From positions 124,001 to 188,000 of the forward strand of contig NZ_JOAN01000006.1 in the NCBI RefSeq assembly GCF_000718555.1: a DNA stretch of 64,000 bases, given 5' to 3'. The notes under the pieces were generated by a model, which made no database searches, was not told the origin of the DNA, and was given only the letters and a program-made list of their open reading frames with translations. Shown piece after piece: positions 9,132-18,693 of this stretch. The DNA comes from Micromonospora chokoriensis (GTDB taxonomy: Bacteria; Actinomycetota; Actinomycetes; Mycobacteriales; Micromonosporaceae). Position numbers and translations under genes: made by a program. Position 1 is the first letter of the stretch. Every line of letters begins with the position of its first letter.

Positions 9132-9160
9132 TTGACGCTCACGCTTCGTGAAAGTAAGTT
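9132..9160 (+). promoter_or_regulatory. Promoter of rpiR-murQ, probably leaderless
   Basis: TTGACG (9132-9137) and TAAGTT (9155-9160) are spaced by 17 bp, a good sigma-70 arrangement. Transcription would start near 9167, the GTG start codon itself, and there is no ribosome site, so the mRNA is probably leaderless. Confidence 0.6.
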
Positions 9161-9164
9161 TCAC
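9148..9164. promoter_or_regulatory. Probable RpiR autoregulatory operator
   Basis: GTGAAA-GTAAG-TTTCAC is a perfect 6-bp inverted repeat with a 5-bp centre. It covers the -10 box and ends 2 nt before the GTG of the RpiR gene, an ideal position for repression by the adjacent regulator. Confidence 0.6.
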
Positions 9165-9166
9165 CC

Positions 9167-10081
9167 GTGGCGAAGAGTCCGAAGATTTCTGCGAGTCACG
9201 AGCCCGGTGGACTGATCGTCCACATCAGCGGGCTGTTGCCATCGCTGTCGCCCGCCGAGCAGCGGGTCGCCCGGCTGGTCGTCTCCGACCCGGCCGCCGC
9301 CGCCCGGCGAACAATCACCGACCTCGCCACCGCAGCCGAGACATCGGAGGCGACAGTCATCCGGTTCTGCCGTTCGGTGGGCATGGATGGTTACCCCCAG
9401 CTGCGCATTCGCCTCGCCGCCGAGGCCGCCCGCCGGATCGAGCCACCGGACGCCCGGGTGGTCGGCGGTGACATCCCGCCCGGCGCCGACCTGGCCCAGA
9501 TCATCGCCACCATCGCGTTCAACGACGCCCGCGCGGTCGAGGAGACTGCCGAGCAACTCGACCCTGCCGTCTGCGAGCAGGTGGTCGAGGCGATCAGCGG
9601 TGCCGGCCGGATCGACATCTACGGAGCCGGCGCCAGCGGGTTCGTCGCCTCGGACTTCCAGCAGAAGCTGCACCGCATCGGCCGGATCGCGTTCTACTTC
9701 CCGGACGTGCACACCGCGCTGACCTCGGCCGCTCTCCTCGGCCGGGGTGACGTGGCGATCGGCATCTCGCACACCGGCACCACCTCCGACGTGATCGAGG
9801 TGCTGGAGCAGGCCCGTACGCGCGGTGCCGCAACCGTCGCGTTGACCAACTTCCCACGCTCGCCGATCACCGACGTGGCGGACTTCGTGCTGACCACGGC
9901 GGCTCGGGAAACCACCTACCGCTCCGGCGCGACGGCCAGCCGGTTGGCCCAGCTCACAGTTGTCGACTGCCTCTTCGTAGGGGTGGCCGCCCGCAACCGG
10001 GCCCGGGCCCGCAAGGCCCTCGAGGCGACCGCTGAGGCGGTCCAGTCGCACCGGGTGGGTGCCAACCGGAGGCGGGCATGA
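9167..10081 (+). CDS. MurR/RpiR-family transcriptional regulator
   Basis: Sugar-phosphate-sensing repressor of 304 residues. Residues about 20-100 are an HTH_6 domain (SPAEQRVARLVV..TSEATVIRFCRSVG), and about 130-260 a SIS domain (GRIDIYGAGASGFVA, IGISHTGTTSDVIE). Because murQ follows with an ATGA overlap, the likely ligand is N-acetylmuramic acid 6-phosphate and the likely targets are its own promoter and murQ. The promoter at 9132-9160 places the transcript start at the GTG. The C-terminal tail (ARNRARARKALEATAEAV) is a basic helix usual for the family. Confidence 0.9.
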   Translation: MAKSPKISASHEPGGLIVHISGLLPSLSPAEQRVARLVVSDPAAAARRTITDLATAAETSEATVIRFCRSVGMDGYPQLRIRLAAEAARRIEPPDARVVGGDIPPGADLAQIIATIAFNDARAVEETAEQLDPAVCEQVVEAISGAGRIDIYGAGASGFVASDFQQKLHRIGRIAFYFPDVHTALTSAALLGRGDVAIGISHTGTTSDVIEVLEQARTRGAATVALTNFPRSPITDVADFVLTTAARETTYRSGATASRLAQLTVVDCLFVGVAARNRARARKALEATAEAVQSHRVGANRRRA

Positions 10082-11019
10082 CGGCCGGTGCGGACCTGCC
10101 CGCATCGCCCGCCCGCCCGACGGTCCGGGTGGGCGCCCCCACCGAACGGCGTAATCCGCTCAGCGTCGACCTCGACCTGATGTCGACCCGCGACGTGCTC
10201 ACCGTCATCAACGAGGCGGACCGGCGAGTGCCCGCAGCGGTCGCCGCGGTGCTCGACGAGATCGCCACCACCGTCGACCTGGCGGTCGCGGCGCTTCGCG
10301 GCGGTCACCGGGTGCACTACTTCGGGGCCGGCACCTCCGGCCGACTCGGTGTGCTCGACGCCGCCGAGTTGGCCCCCACCTTCAACTCCCCCCGACACTG
10401 GTTCTGCGCACACCTCGCGGGAGGCCCGGACGCCATGTGGCGGGCCGTGGAGGACGCCGAGGACGATAACGGGGGCGGCGCGGTCGAGGCGGCGAGTTGT
10501 GTGCGCGCCGGTGACCTGGTGGTTGGTCTGGCGGCCAGCGGACGCACGCCGTACGTCCTCGGGGCGCTTGCCGCGGCCCGCGCCAACGGCGCTTCGACGG
10601 TGCTGCTCTGCGCCAATCCGGAGGCGGAGGCCGCCCGGTCGGTCGACGTGTTCATCGGGGTGGACACCGGACCCGAGGTGGTCACCGGGTCGACCCGGAT
10701 GAAGGCGGGCACGGCGCAGAAGTTGGTGCTCAACACGTTCTCGACCGCCGTCATGGTGCGCCTGGGGCGGGTCTACTCGAACCTCATGATCGATATGGTG
10801 GCCACCAACGCGAAACTCCGCGGACGAATGATCTCGATTCTGGTCGAGGCCACCGGCTGCTCCGAGGACATCTCCCAGCAGGCCCTCACCAAGGCCGACG
10901 GCGACCTCAAGACGGCGCTCGTCTCCCTTGTCTCGGGCGCCGAGATCGACGCCGCACGGGCCGCGCTGGCCCGCTCGGCCGACCAGGTGCGCGGCGCCCT
11001 CGCCCTGCTCGCCTCCTAG
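10078..11019 (+). CDS. murQ: N-acetylmuramic acid 6-phosphate etherase
   Basis: Cytoplasmic enzyme that removes D-lactate from MurNAc-6-phosphate to give GlcNAc-6-phosphate, in peptidoglycan recycling. The 313-residue product has a SIS domain with VHYFGAGTSGRLGVLDAAE near residue 80, the active-site GPDAMWRAVEDAEDD, and VTGSTRMKAGTAQK near 200, all diagnostic of MurQ. A roughly 20-residue N-terminal extension precedes the conserved ERRNP start of the fold. It overlaps the regulator gene by 4 nt (ATGA). No MurNAc transporter or AnmK gene is adjacent. Confidence 0.95.
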   Translation: MTAGADLPASPARPTVRVGAPTERRNPLSVDLDLMSTRDVLTVINEADRRVPAAVAAVLDEIATTVDLAVAALRGGHRVHYFGAGTSGRLGVLDAAELAPTFNSPRHWFCAHLAGGPDAMWRAVEDAEDDNGGGAVEAASCVRAGDLVVGLAASGRTPYVLGALAAARANGASTVLLCANPEAEAARSVDVFIGVDTGPEVVTGSTRMKAGTAQKLVLNTFSTAVMVRLGRVYSNLMIDMVATNAKLRGRMISILVEATGCSEDISQQALTKADGDLKTALVSLVSGAEIDAARAALARSADQVRGALALLAS

Positions 11020-11056
11020 CGCCGAGGGTCCCGGGAAGCGAACGGGGCCTCGGATT

Positions 11057-11097
11057 GTTCATCTAGCCCGGGGGTAATAACACCCTCGTGGATGAAC
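11057..11097. terminator. Possible terminator downstream of murQ
   Basis: GTTCATC and GATGAAC flank an inner GGGT/ACCC pairing, giving an imperfect hairpin 38 bp after the murQ stop. There is no T-run. The rest of the 11020-11396 gap shows no gene; it must hold the promoter of the sigma factor gene. Confidence 0.4.
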
Positions 11098-11396
11098 CAA
11101 CCGGTCCACCGGTGCGTATCTGGCAGTGACCAGGATCGCAGTGCGGTGGTGACCCGGGTCGCTGTGCCCCCGCGGCGGGTGGTGTTGCCATGGTGCGGTA
11201 ACCCGTACGTGGTGCCCAGTGGCGAGCCACCCGATGGGGTGCTGACAGCAAACATGGACCGTGCTCTCAGCTACTACTCAGGCATTCGTGACACTTTCGA
11301 CTCACGACGAGGAATCCCCGACACGTCTCATCTGTTGTGTAGGTGTCAGCACCGATGGGCACAGCAGAAGTTACCAGGGGCTGACAGGCGTGGGGA

Positions 11397-12386
<990 letters not shown>

Positions 12387-12399
12387 CCTGGTAGTAATG

Positions 12400-12446
12400 A
12401 CGGCGAACGGCCGGCGTCCGATAGGGGGACGCCGGCCGTTCGCCGT
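12400..12446. terminator. Bidirectional intrinsic terminator
   Basis: Perfect 20-bp arms (12400-12419 and 12427-12446) with a 7-nt loop, between the convergent sigma factor and NlpC/P60 genes. No clear T-run, as is common in high-GC actinomycetes. Confidence 0.8.
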
Positions 12447-12458
12447 TGCCGGTCGTGC

Positions 12459-13436
12459 TTAGCGAACCCGGCCGTAGCCCTGGATGGACATCAGGTTCAT
12501 GCCGCGCTTGAGCACGTTGCGACCGGCGGTCGGCGCGTCGATCACCTGGCCGTCACCCACGTAGAGGGCGACGTGCCCGAGCCCGCTGTAGAACACCAGG
12601 TCGCCTGGGCGTAGGTCGTCCCGGCCGATGTGGGCGACCGCACTCCACTGCATCCGGGTGTTGTGTGGCAGGGACTTCCCCGCCGCCCGCCAGGCCGCCG
12701 AGGTCAGCCCGGAACAGTCGTAGCCGTTCGGCCCGTCAGCTGCCCAGACGTACGGCTTGCCCACCGCCCCGAACGCGTAGCGCACCGCCGTGCCGGCCGC
12801 ACCGGCCACCGCGGGCACGTTCTTGGCCTCGGCCACTGCCGCCTTGGGGTCGGGTCGCTCGGTGGCGGCCCCGTACGCCTGCCGGCGCAGCTCGTACAGC
12901 TTGGCCAGGTCCTCCTCGATCTGCTTCTTACCCGCGGTGAGCTGACGAGCCTGCGCGGCCTGCCGGGTCAGTGTGGCGTCCAGGCGGGCCTTCTCGTCGA
13001 GCAGCCGCCTCTGGTCGGCGGTGAAACCGGAGATGCGCTCCTGCCGCTGCCGGGTCACCTGCTCCAGCGTGCCGAGCCGGTCCAGCAGCGCGGCCGAGCC
13101 GCCGGCACCCAGCAGGGCGTCCGCAGTGCGCAGGCCGCCATTCTTGTACGCGGTGGCGGCCAGCTCGGCCACGTCGGCCCGGCTCTGCTCGGCCTGCTGT
13201 TCCAGAGGGCCGATGCGGGTCTGTAATCGGGCCACGGCGGCCTCGTTGGTCTTGATCTCCTCACGCAATTTGTTGTACGACTCGACGACCCGCTCCAACT
13301 CGGCCGAGGACGTCTCGATCCGGCGGGTCAGGTCGGCGGGGGACGGCTCGGCGTGAGCCACGGCCGTCGGGGCGATCAGCGCGGCCGACATGCCGGCCAG
13401 CGCCATGGTGCGCAGCAGATTTCTCAGGGATGACAA
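12459..13436 (-). CDS. Secreted NlpC/P60 peptidoglycan hydrolase
   Basis: Predicted D,L-endopeptidase acting on cell-wall peptides, 325 residues from TTG 13436. A signal peptide (ending AHA-EP) is followed by a long coiled coil (about 35-200: RIETSSAELERVVES..., LEQQAEQSRADVAEL, QRQERISGFTADQRR) and a C-terminal NlpC/P60 domain with YDCSGL (catalytic Cys) and LGHVALYVGDG (catalytic His). This is the RipA-like layout of actinobacterial cell-separation hydrolases. Start: TTG 13436 has GAGAGGGG 10 nt upstream; ATG 13406 is possible; the frame stays open to 13541. The upstream gap (13437-13849) shows no recognised riboswitch or gene. Confidence 0.88.
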   Translation of the reverse strand: MSSLRNLLRTMALAGMSAALIAPTAVAHAEPSPADLTRRIETSSAELERVVESYNKLREEIKTNEAAVARLQTRIGPLEQQAEQSRADVAELAATAYKNGGLRTADALLGAGGSAALLDRLGTLEQVTRQRQERISGFTADQRRLLDEKARLDATLTRQAAQARQLTAGKKQIEEDLAKLYELRRQAYGAATERPDPKAAVAEAKNVPAVAGAAGTAVRYAFGAVGKPYVWAADGPNGYDCSGLTSAAWRAAGKSLPHNTRMQWSAVAHIGRDDLRPGDLVFYSGLGHVALYVGDGQVIDAPTAGRNVLKRGMNLMSIQGYGRVR

Positions 13437-13849
13437 GAGCGGAAGGCCCCTCTCCCACGGCCGTCGGGGCTGCTGATGCCCTCGACGACACCGGCCGGGG
13501 TCATCCGGGCGGACGGCACTGGGCCGGACCGGCTCGCCCAACCTAACCCGGGACGGATGTCACTCGCAGTTGAAGCAGGGGCGAAAGTTGGAAGAGTTGC
13601 GGGTCGTGCCCCTGGGTTGGGTGGCGTCATCGTGGCTGAAGACACCTGTGCGCGAGCGAATATCGCCCTTTTAGCGAGCTAGTGACAGATATGCGACTTT
13701 CATCGGTGAGGCAGTCGCGAGCCGCTAAATGCCCAGGTCGACTGGCATGGCCGCAACACAATGAAGGCCGGTGCCGGGAATCCCGTCGACAGGTAGCGAT
13801 GACTGTCACCGGCGGGTCGACTCGGCCAACCGTCCCTGCGGGAGGAACC

Positions 13850-14371
13850 GTGAATCGTGAAGGCGCAAAGACGCGACCGCCGCGAACGGTGCCGGGTGCC
13901 CGGTCGACCCTGTTGTACGCGCGGCCCGGCATCGTCGTGACCGTCGACCGGTTCACCGTCGGCCGGACCAGTTACCGGGTCGCCGACCTGACCCATCTGC
14001 GTACCACTCGGGGCCCGCACGACCGCATCGCCGTCCGGGCCGTCGTCATCACCGCCAGCATGCTCGGCGGTGTGGGGCTGCTCCTCGGCTTCACCGGCGG
14101 TCTGCAACGCCTCAGCGCCGGGGCGTACCTGATTCTCGGCGCGGTGTTCCTGCTTCCGGCCGCGCTCGCCCTGGTCGGCGATCGCTGGCGACCACCGCCC
14201 CACGAGTTGTGGGGGTGGTACCGCGGATCGGAGGTGCTGCTGTTCAGTGCCGACGACGAGCGGCAGTTCGGCCAGGTCACCCGGGCGCTGCTGCGGGCCC
14301 GGGAGGTCAACCGCTATGGCAGCTGGGTCGACCCGCTCGCCACGGCCGACCCGTGGCGCCCCAACCGCTGA
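13850..14371 (+). CDS. Hypothetical membrane protein (DUF6232-like)
   Basis: A 173-residue protein. After an N-terminal part with short beta-like segments (IVVTVDRFTVGRTSYRVADLTHLRT) come two adjacent membrane helices (about 64-90 and 97-115) and a soluble C-terminal part. The layout resembles actinobacterial DUF6232 proteins. The GTG at 13850 is chosen because GGAGGAACC immediately precedes it, although the frame is open upstream to 13682. Function unknown. Confidence 0.75.
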   Translation: MNREGAKTRPPRTVPGARSTLLYARPGIVVTVDRFTVGRTSYRVADLTHLRTTRGPHDRIAVRAVVITASMLGGVGLLLGFTGGLQRLSAGAYLILGAVFLLPAALALVGDRWRPPPHELWGWYRGSEVLLFSADDERQFGQVTRALLRAREVNRYGSWVDPLATADPWRPNR

Positions 14372-14420
14372 CCCGGTGGGCGGTGGACCGGCGCCGGGGC
14401 GGCGTCGGCCCGCCGGCCGT

Positions 14421-14792
14421 TCAGTGGGCGACCGGCTCCGGAGTCCGTGCCTCCTGCGGCGCGGCCACCCAGGCGCTGACCCGGCGCTCGGCGTAGAACG
14501 AGACGAACGGCACCGTGCCGGCCAGCATCACCAGCAGCATCCGCTTCAGCGGCCAGTCGGCTCGGCGACTCAGGTCGAACGCGGCCACCAGGTAGATCAT
14601 GTAGAGGAAGCCGTGCGCCGGCCCGATCGTCTCCACGACGACCGGGTTGTCGAACGCGTACTTCAGCGGCATGCCGATCACGACCAGCAGGATCAGCACC
14701 ACGCCCACGATCCAGGCGATCACGCGGTACCGGGTAAGGGCAGCGCCCACCTTCGTCCGTCCTTCCGAAGCCGGCTCAGCCGGGATAGTCAC
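14421..14792 (-). CDS. DUF3817-type integral membrane protein
   Basis: A 123-residue protein with three predicted membrane spans. The segment [20 protein letters not shown] and the end [10 protein letters not shown] match the DUF3817 family, small actinobacterial membrane proteins of unknown function. It overlaps the upstream membrane gene by 17 nt. Confidence 0.8.
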   Translation of the reverse strand: MTIPAEPASEGRTKVGAALTRYRVIAWIVGVVLILLVVIGMPLKYAFDNPVVVETIGPAHGFLYMIYLVAAFDLSRRADWPLKRMLLVMLAGTVPFVSFYAERRVSAWVAAPQEARTPEPVAH

Positions 14793-15201
14793 CGGGCCGG
14801 GCGCCCGGATTGGCGTTCAACCATGACAGGTAGTGGTTGTAGGCGGCCAGGTCGGTGTCCTCGACGACATCGCCGGTGGAGGCCGGCACCCGGGACACCC
14901 GCACCGGGCGGCGTACCGCCGGTCGGGATCCGGTGGTGACCGTCGGCGCCGGCTCGACGGCCGGATCGGCGGGCGGCGCGTCGGCCTCCGCCTCCCGGCG
15001 ACGGGCCAGCTTCACCTCGCGCCACCAGACGTAGACCACGAAGCCGGCGAAGATCGGCCACTCGACCGCGTACCCCCAGCTCAGGCTGTTGCCGGCGGTG
15101 GCCCGGCTGATCTGCCACCAGCCCAGCCCGAGGAAGCTCACGACCAGCACGACCATGGCCACATGGCGCGCGATCCACGCCGGGGTCCAGAGCCGCTTCA
15201 T
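14776..15201 (-). CDS. Hypothetical membrane protein with SURF1-like N-terminal segment
   Basis: A 141-residue protein with two predicted membrane helices (about 10-30 and 45-62) and a charged cytoplasmic tail. The first helix contains [11 protein letters not shown] followed by EWPIFAGF, a pattern reminiscent of the N-terminus of SURF1-like proteins, but the rest of that fold is missing. The ATG at 15201 begins the conserved MKRLWTPAW; the frame is open further upstream. Paired with the DUF3817 gene by a 17-nt overlap. Confidence 0.75.
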   Translation of the reverse strand: MKRLWTPAWIARHVAMVVLVVSFLGLGWWQISRATAGNSLSWGYAVEWPIFAGFVVYVWWREVKLARRREAEADAPPADPAVEPAPTVTTGSRPAVRRPVRVSRVPASTGDVVEDTDLAAYNHYLSWLNANPGARPGDYPG

Positions 15202-15336
15202 GGCATCGAGGGTACCGGGGGCGCTGCCGGTCTCCGACACCGTGTCGTAGTTGCCGTGTCGGAGGGGATGGTTTGGCGTCACCACGCCTGGGCAATCGTC
15301 TAGACGCCAGCCCAAACGAGATCAAGGGGGGCGATC

Positions 15337-15672
15337 ATGACCGGATCGGTACATGCGGACGGCTCTGCCAGCGGCAGCACCGAAATGAGCCCGGAGCAGC
15401 GGGCGCCCGAGTGGGGCGGCGATCAGCTCGCCGACCCGGCCGGCGCTCCTGGTCTCGACGGCGACCTGCTCGGCATCGACCCGACCGAGCTGAGCAACGA
15501 GGACCTGATCCGCGAGATGCACAGCCTGCACCGCACCCGCCTGGACACCCTGCGGCACGCGGCGGACTCCGCACTCGCCAACCACCTGCGGCGCACGGCG
15601 GAGCTGGAGACCGAATACCTGGCCCGCCACCCGGGTCGCGAGGTCGACCCCAGCCGCCTGCGGGACGCGTGA
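15337..15672 (+). CDS. DUF6158-type hypothetical protein
   Basis: A 111-residue soluble protein. The C-terminal two thirds (LLGIDPTELSNEDLIREM, SLHRTRLDTLRHAAD, RTAELETEYLARHP) match an actinobacterial family of helical proteins I know as DUF6158. Function unknown. The stop overlaps the next start (TGATG). Confidence 0.8.
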   Translation: MTGSVHADGSASGSTEMSPEQRAPEWGGDQLADPAGAPGLDGDLLGIDPTELSNEDLIREMHSLHRTRLDTLRHAADSALANHLRRTAELETEYLARHPGREVDPSRLRDA

Positions 15673-16010
15673 TGCCGGCGCGCGCCGTGCGCGGCATGTC
15701 CGCGCCACCCGAGGTGGTCTTCAACACGGCCACCGACCCCGACCGTGCCTCGGCCTGGCTGCCGGAGCCGCTGCGCGGCGACGGCAGCCCCGCCGCGGAG
15801 ATCAGCGGCGAGGAACTGCGGGCCCGCTGGGGCGACGGGGACGCCGACGACTGGTCGGCCGAGATCCGGGTCGAGCCGGCAGACTCCGGCGGCGCCCGGA
15901 TCCAGCTCGACCTGGCTGGCAGGTCCGGCGGGCCCAGCCCGGACCAACTGGCCGACGAGGCGCTCACCAACCTGGTACGCGAGGTCGCCGACAACCTCCA
16001 GGCCGGCTGA
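15672..16010 (+). CDS. SRPBCC-like hypothetical protein
   Basis: A 112-residue protein with the VVFNTATDPDRASAWLPEPL start typical of a START/SRPBCC (polyketide-cyclase-like) fold and the final helix ALTNLVREVADNL. It is shorter than usual for the fold, so the cavity is probably reduced. Translation is coupled to the upstream gene by a 1-nt overlap. Function unknown. Confidence 0.75.
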   Translation: MPARAVRGMSAPPEVVFNTATDPDRASAWLPEPLRGDGSPAAEISGEELRARWGDGDADDWSAEIRVEPADSGGARIQLDLAGRSGGPSPDQLADEALTNLVREVADNLQAG

Positions 16011-16063
16011 GCCGGCCACGTGGGACGCCGCTCCCGCACCACCACGACATGTGAGGAGACCGG

Positions 16064-16600
16064 GTGAGCGACACTGGCCTGCGACAGAAGGCGGCACGGC
16101 TGCGCCGGGCGTACGCGCCGCACGAACACCGGCCGCTCGGCGGCTACCTGGTGGCGATGGGCGCCTACGCCGGGGTGACCGGGGCTCTTGCCGGCCTGGT
16201 CAAGGCGACCGGGCGGCCGGTGCCGGAGCGTCCTGCCCCGGCCGACGTGGTGCTGCTCTCCATCGCCACGCACAAGCTGAGCCGGTTGCTGTCCAAGGAC
16301 GCGGTAACCAGCCCCTTGCGGGCGCCCTTCACCCGCTACGACCGCCCGATCGGCAGCGGCGAGGTGATGGAGCAGGTCCGCGACTCGGGCAGCCCGACCC
16401 GGCACGCCATCGGCGAGTTACTGAGCTGCCCGTTCTGCCTGGCGGTCTGGGTGGCCACCGGGCTGACCGGCGGACTGGTGCTCGCACCCCGGCTCACCCG
16501 CCTGGTGGCCACCGCGCTGACGGCGGTCGCCGCGTCCGACTTCCTGCAGATGGCGTACGCGACGGCGCAGCAGGCCGCCGAGGGTGGGCACGACGACTGA
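16064..16600 (+). CDS. DUF1360 family membrane protein
   Basis: A 178-residue protein with two or three membrane segments. ATHKLSRLLSKDAVTSPLRAPF and GELLSCPFCLAVWVA (CxxC motif at the membrane face) are hallmarks of DUF1360, a family also found in sporulation-related proteins of Firmicutes. GTG start with GAGGAG upstream. Role in actinobacteria unknown. Confidence 0.85.
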   Translation: MSDTGLRQKAARLRRAYAPHEHRPLGGYLVAMGAYAGVTGALAGLVKATGRPVPERPAPADVVLLSIATHKLSRLLSKDAVTSPLRAPFTRYDRPIGSGEVMEQVRDSGSPTRHAIGELLSCPFCLAVWVATGLTGGLVLAPRLTRLVATALTAVAASDFLQMAYATAQQAAEGGHDD

Positions 16601-16607
16601 ACGCAGC

Positions 16608-16634
16608 GGGGGCCGGCGCGAGCCGGCCCCCTTT
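16608..16634 (+). terminator. Intrinsic terminator after DUF1360 gene
   Basis: GGGGGCCGGC and GCCGGCCCCC form a 10-bp stem with a 4-nt loop followed by TTT, 7 nt after the stop. Confidence 0.8.
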
Positions 16635-16645
16635 GCGCGTACGCC

Positions 16646-16840
16646 TCAGCGCTGCATCCCGGACCAGCCGTGCGGCGACTCCGGCTCCCGCTCGTCCTCG
16701 TCCGCCCCGGTGATGATGTCCCGATCCACCGCCGTGCGGTCGTGCTCGTTGGCGAAGTCCGGCTCGGGCGTGGTGTCCCTGCCCTTTGGAGGCTGACCCA
16801 ACGCCGGCACCTTTTCTTCGTGATCCTTGTGCTGCGTCAT
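16646..16840 (-). CDS. Small acidic hypothetical protein
   Basis: A 64-residue hydrophilic protein (MTQHKDHEEKVPALGQPPKG..) rich in Asp, Glu and Pro, without a recognisable domain; probably disordered. AAGGGACACCGAG precedes the ATG at 16840. Confidence 0.6.
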   Translation of the reverse strand: MTQHKDHEEKVPALGQPPKGRDTTPEPDFANEHDRTAVDRDIITGADEDEREPESPHGWSGMQR

Positions 16841-16863
16841 CTCGGTGTCCCTTCTGCGGTCGC

Positions 16864-17088
16864 TCACCCGACGGAACCGCCCAGCAGGTCGCTTGCCTCG
16901 TCCACCGCGTACTCACCCTCGGGAAGCGCATCGATGCGGGCGAGCAGGTCCGGCGGAAGCTCGGCGGCCACCGCCCGGCGATAGATCTCCGCCTGGGTGA
17001 CCCGCTCCTGGGCCCGGAAGATGTCGTCGAGCAGGTCGTCGAGGGCCCGGGTGTCCGGCTCGTCGGCCACGGATGCGTCGTCGGTCAC
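16864..17088 (-). CDS. Small hypothetical protein
   Basis: A 74-residue protein, mostly helical, with LPPDLLARIDALPEGEYAVDEA near the C-terminus, reminiscent of the short DUF2795-type modules of actinobacteria. It lies 23 nt upstream of the acidic small gene on the same strand and may be co-transcribed. Function unknown. Confidence 0.6.
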   Translation of the reverse strand: MTDDASVADEPDTRALDDLLDDIFRAQERVTQAEIYRRAVAAELPPDLLARIDALPEGEYAVDEASDLLGGSVG

Positions 17089-17167
17089 CTCGATCAGCTA
17101 CCCGGGGCGGAATCGGTCAAACGTGCCCCGCTGGCTCGTCTGCGCCGTCGGTCGATGGCCCTGCGAG

Positions 17168-17246
17168 GCTCCCTTTGCTCTGCACCCGCCGAGGCGACGG
17201 TCACGCGCCGTAGGCGGTGCATGGGTGGGTGCAGAGCAAAGGGAGC
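17168..17246. repeat. Long intergenic inverted repeat
   Basis: Perfect 20-nt arms, GCTCCCTTTGCTCTGCACCC (17168-17187) and its complement (17227-17246), with a 39-nt spacer that itself can fold partly. It lies in the 425-nt gene-free gap 17089-17514, which also holds the terminator at 17306-17342. Confidence 0.85.
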
Positions 17247-17305
17247 GGCTGATGCTGCCGGGCCGTCTCGGCCCGTCCGGCCTCGGGGTGGGGGGAGATA
17301 CAGAC

Positions 17306-17342
17306 AGCGCCGCCCCCGGCCTCGTGGGCCGGGGGCGGCGCT
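17306..17342. terminator. Strong intrinsic hairpin
   Basis: AGCGCCGCCCCCGGCC pairs perfectly with 17327-17342 across a 5-nt loop (16-bp stem). It lies downstream of the DAHP synthase gene on the minus strand and probably ends that transcript. Confidence 0.75.
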
Positions 17343-17514
17343 GGTGTCGGTGTGCAGGTCGCCTCTCGGCGAGTGGCACTGCGCGGCTCCAGCCGAACGG
17401 TATTCCGCGAAGGCTATTTAGGTGAGGCCCGGGGACACTGGACACACCGACACCCCAGTCAACGAGCCGACCCCCGCTCGTGTTCCGGGCGCCGCAGTGT
17501 CGGCGGTCACACTG

Positions 17515-18609
17515 TCACACAGTGGTTGGCAGGGTGGCCCGCCGGGCCCGTACGGCCGAGGCCAGGTGGTCGAGCACCTCGGCGGTGTCGTCCCAGCCGA
17601 GGCAGGCGTCGGTGACCGAGCGGCCGTACTCCAACTCCCGGGTCGGGTCGAGTTCCTGCCGGCCGGGCAGCAGGAACGATTCCAGCATCACGCCGGTGAT
17701 CCCACGCTGACCGGCGGCCATCTGGGCGGCCACGTCTGCGGCGACCAGCGGCTGGTTGCGGTGGTCCTTGCCGCTGTTGGCGTGACTGGCGTCGATTACC
17801 AGCCGCTCCGGCAGGTCGGCTGCGCGCAGCAGGTCGAGCGCGCCGGCGACCGACTCCGCGTCGTAGTTGGGCCGGCCGCCCCCGCCGCGCAGCACCAGGT
17901 GCCCGTCCGTGTTGCCCCGGGTGTGCATGATCGCCGGGGTGCCGGAGAAGTCGATGCCGGGGAAGACATGCGGCACCCCGGCGGCACGGATCGCGTCTAC
18001 GGCCGTGCCGATGCTGCCGTCCGGGCGGTTCTTCATGCCGATCGGCATGGACAGGCCGGAGGCGAGCTGGCGGTGCACCTGGCTCTCCACGGTGCGGGCG
18101 CCGATCGCACCCCAGGCCACCGTGTCCGCGATGTACTGCGGGGTGATCGGGTCGAGGAACTCGCAACCCACCGGCAGGCCGAGGCGCAGCACGTCGAGCA
18201 GCAGCGCCCGAGCCAGCCGCAGGCCGGTGTTGACGTCCCCGCTGCCGTCCAGGCCCGGGTCGTTGATCAGGCCCTTCCAGCCGACCGTGGAGCGTGGCTT
18301 CTCGAAGTAGACCCGCATGACGATCAGCAGGTCGTCGGCCACCCGGTCGGCTGCCGTCCGCAGCCGCTGCGCGTAGTCGAGGGCAGCGGCCGGATCGTGC
18401 ACCGAGCAGGGGCCGACCACCACCAGCAGGCGATCGTCCTCGCGGTCCAGCACACGACTCACCGCGCGGCGGCCAGTCAGCACGGCCGACGCGAGCGGGG
18501 CGTCCAGGGGCAACTCGTGGTGCAGCAGGGCGGGAGTGGTCAGCGGCACAACACGGTCGATCCGCTGATCGCTGACCCGATCGGTCTCCGGGGTCGTCAC
18601 GGTGGGCAT
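17515..18609 (-). CDS. 3-deoxy-7-phosphoheptulonate (DAHP) synthase, class I
   Basis: First enzyme of the shikimate pathway, joining phosphoenolpyruvate and erythrose 4-phosphate. The 364-residue protein has the AroF/G/H-type signatures LLVVVGPCSVHDP, RVYFEKPRSTVGWKGLINDP, a long GIKNRP-like GMKNRPDGSIG, and VIDASHANSGKD. Most actinomycetes use a class II enzyme for housekeeping; a class I copy is often an extra, differently regulated isoenzyme, but there is no biosynthetic cluster next to it here. GTG 18600 has better ribosome-site spacing than ATG 18609. The leader at 18610-18780 contains a terminator-like hairpin. Confidence 0.92.
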   Translation of the reverse strand: MPTVTTPETDRVSDQRIDRVVPLTTPALLHHELPLDAPLASAVLTGRRAVSRVLDREDDRLLVVVGPCSVHDPAAALDYAQRLRTAADRVADDLLIVMRVYFEKPRSTVGWKGLINDPGLDGSGDVNTGLRLARALLLDVLRLGLPVGCEFLDPITPQYIADTVAWGAIGARTVESQVHRQLASGLSMPIGMKNRPDGSIGTAVDAIRAAGVPHVFPGIDFSGTPAIMHTRGNTDGHLVLRGGGGRPNYDAESVAGALDLLRAADLPERLVIDASHANSGKDHRNQPLVAADVAAQMAAGQRGITGVMLESFLLPGRQELDPTRELEYGRSVTDACLGWDDTAEVLDHLASAVRARRATLPTTV

Positions 18610-18665
18610 CCTTTCGCCGACCGTGCCCGGGGCCGGTGCCCGGGACGAGCCGGCTGCTCGTACGC

Positions 18666-18693
18666 AAAAGGGCAGGAACGACAGCTCCTGCCC
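18666..18693 (-). terminator. Attenuator-type terminator in DAHP synthase leader
   Basis: On the minus strand GGGCAGGA and TCCTGCCC form an 8-bp stem around 7-8 nt, followed by TTTT, about 57 nt upstream of the DAHP synthase start. Three copies of the palindrome AGCCGGCT (near 18650, 18694 and 18747) could give alternative pairings, and a two-codon frame ATG-AAC-TGA lies at about 18724-18716. Confidence 0.5.

Noticed and set aside
13437..13849. c-di-AMP (ydaO) riboswitch before the NlpC/P60 gene
   Set aside because: Such switches often precede these genes, but I could not find its conserved core in this leader.
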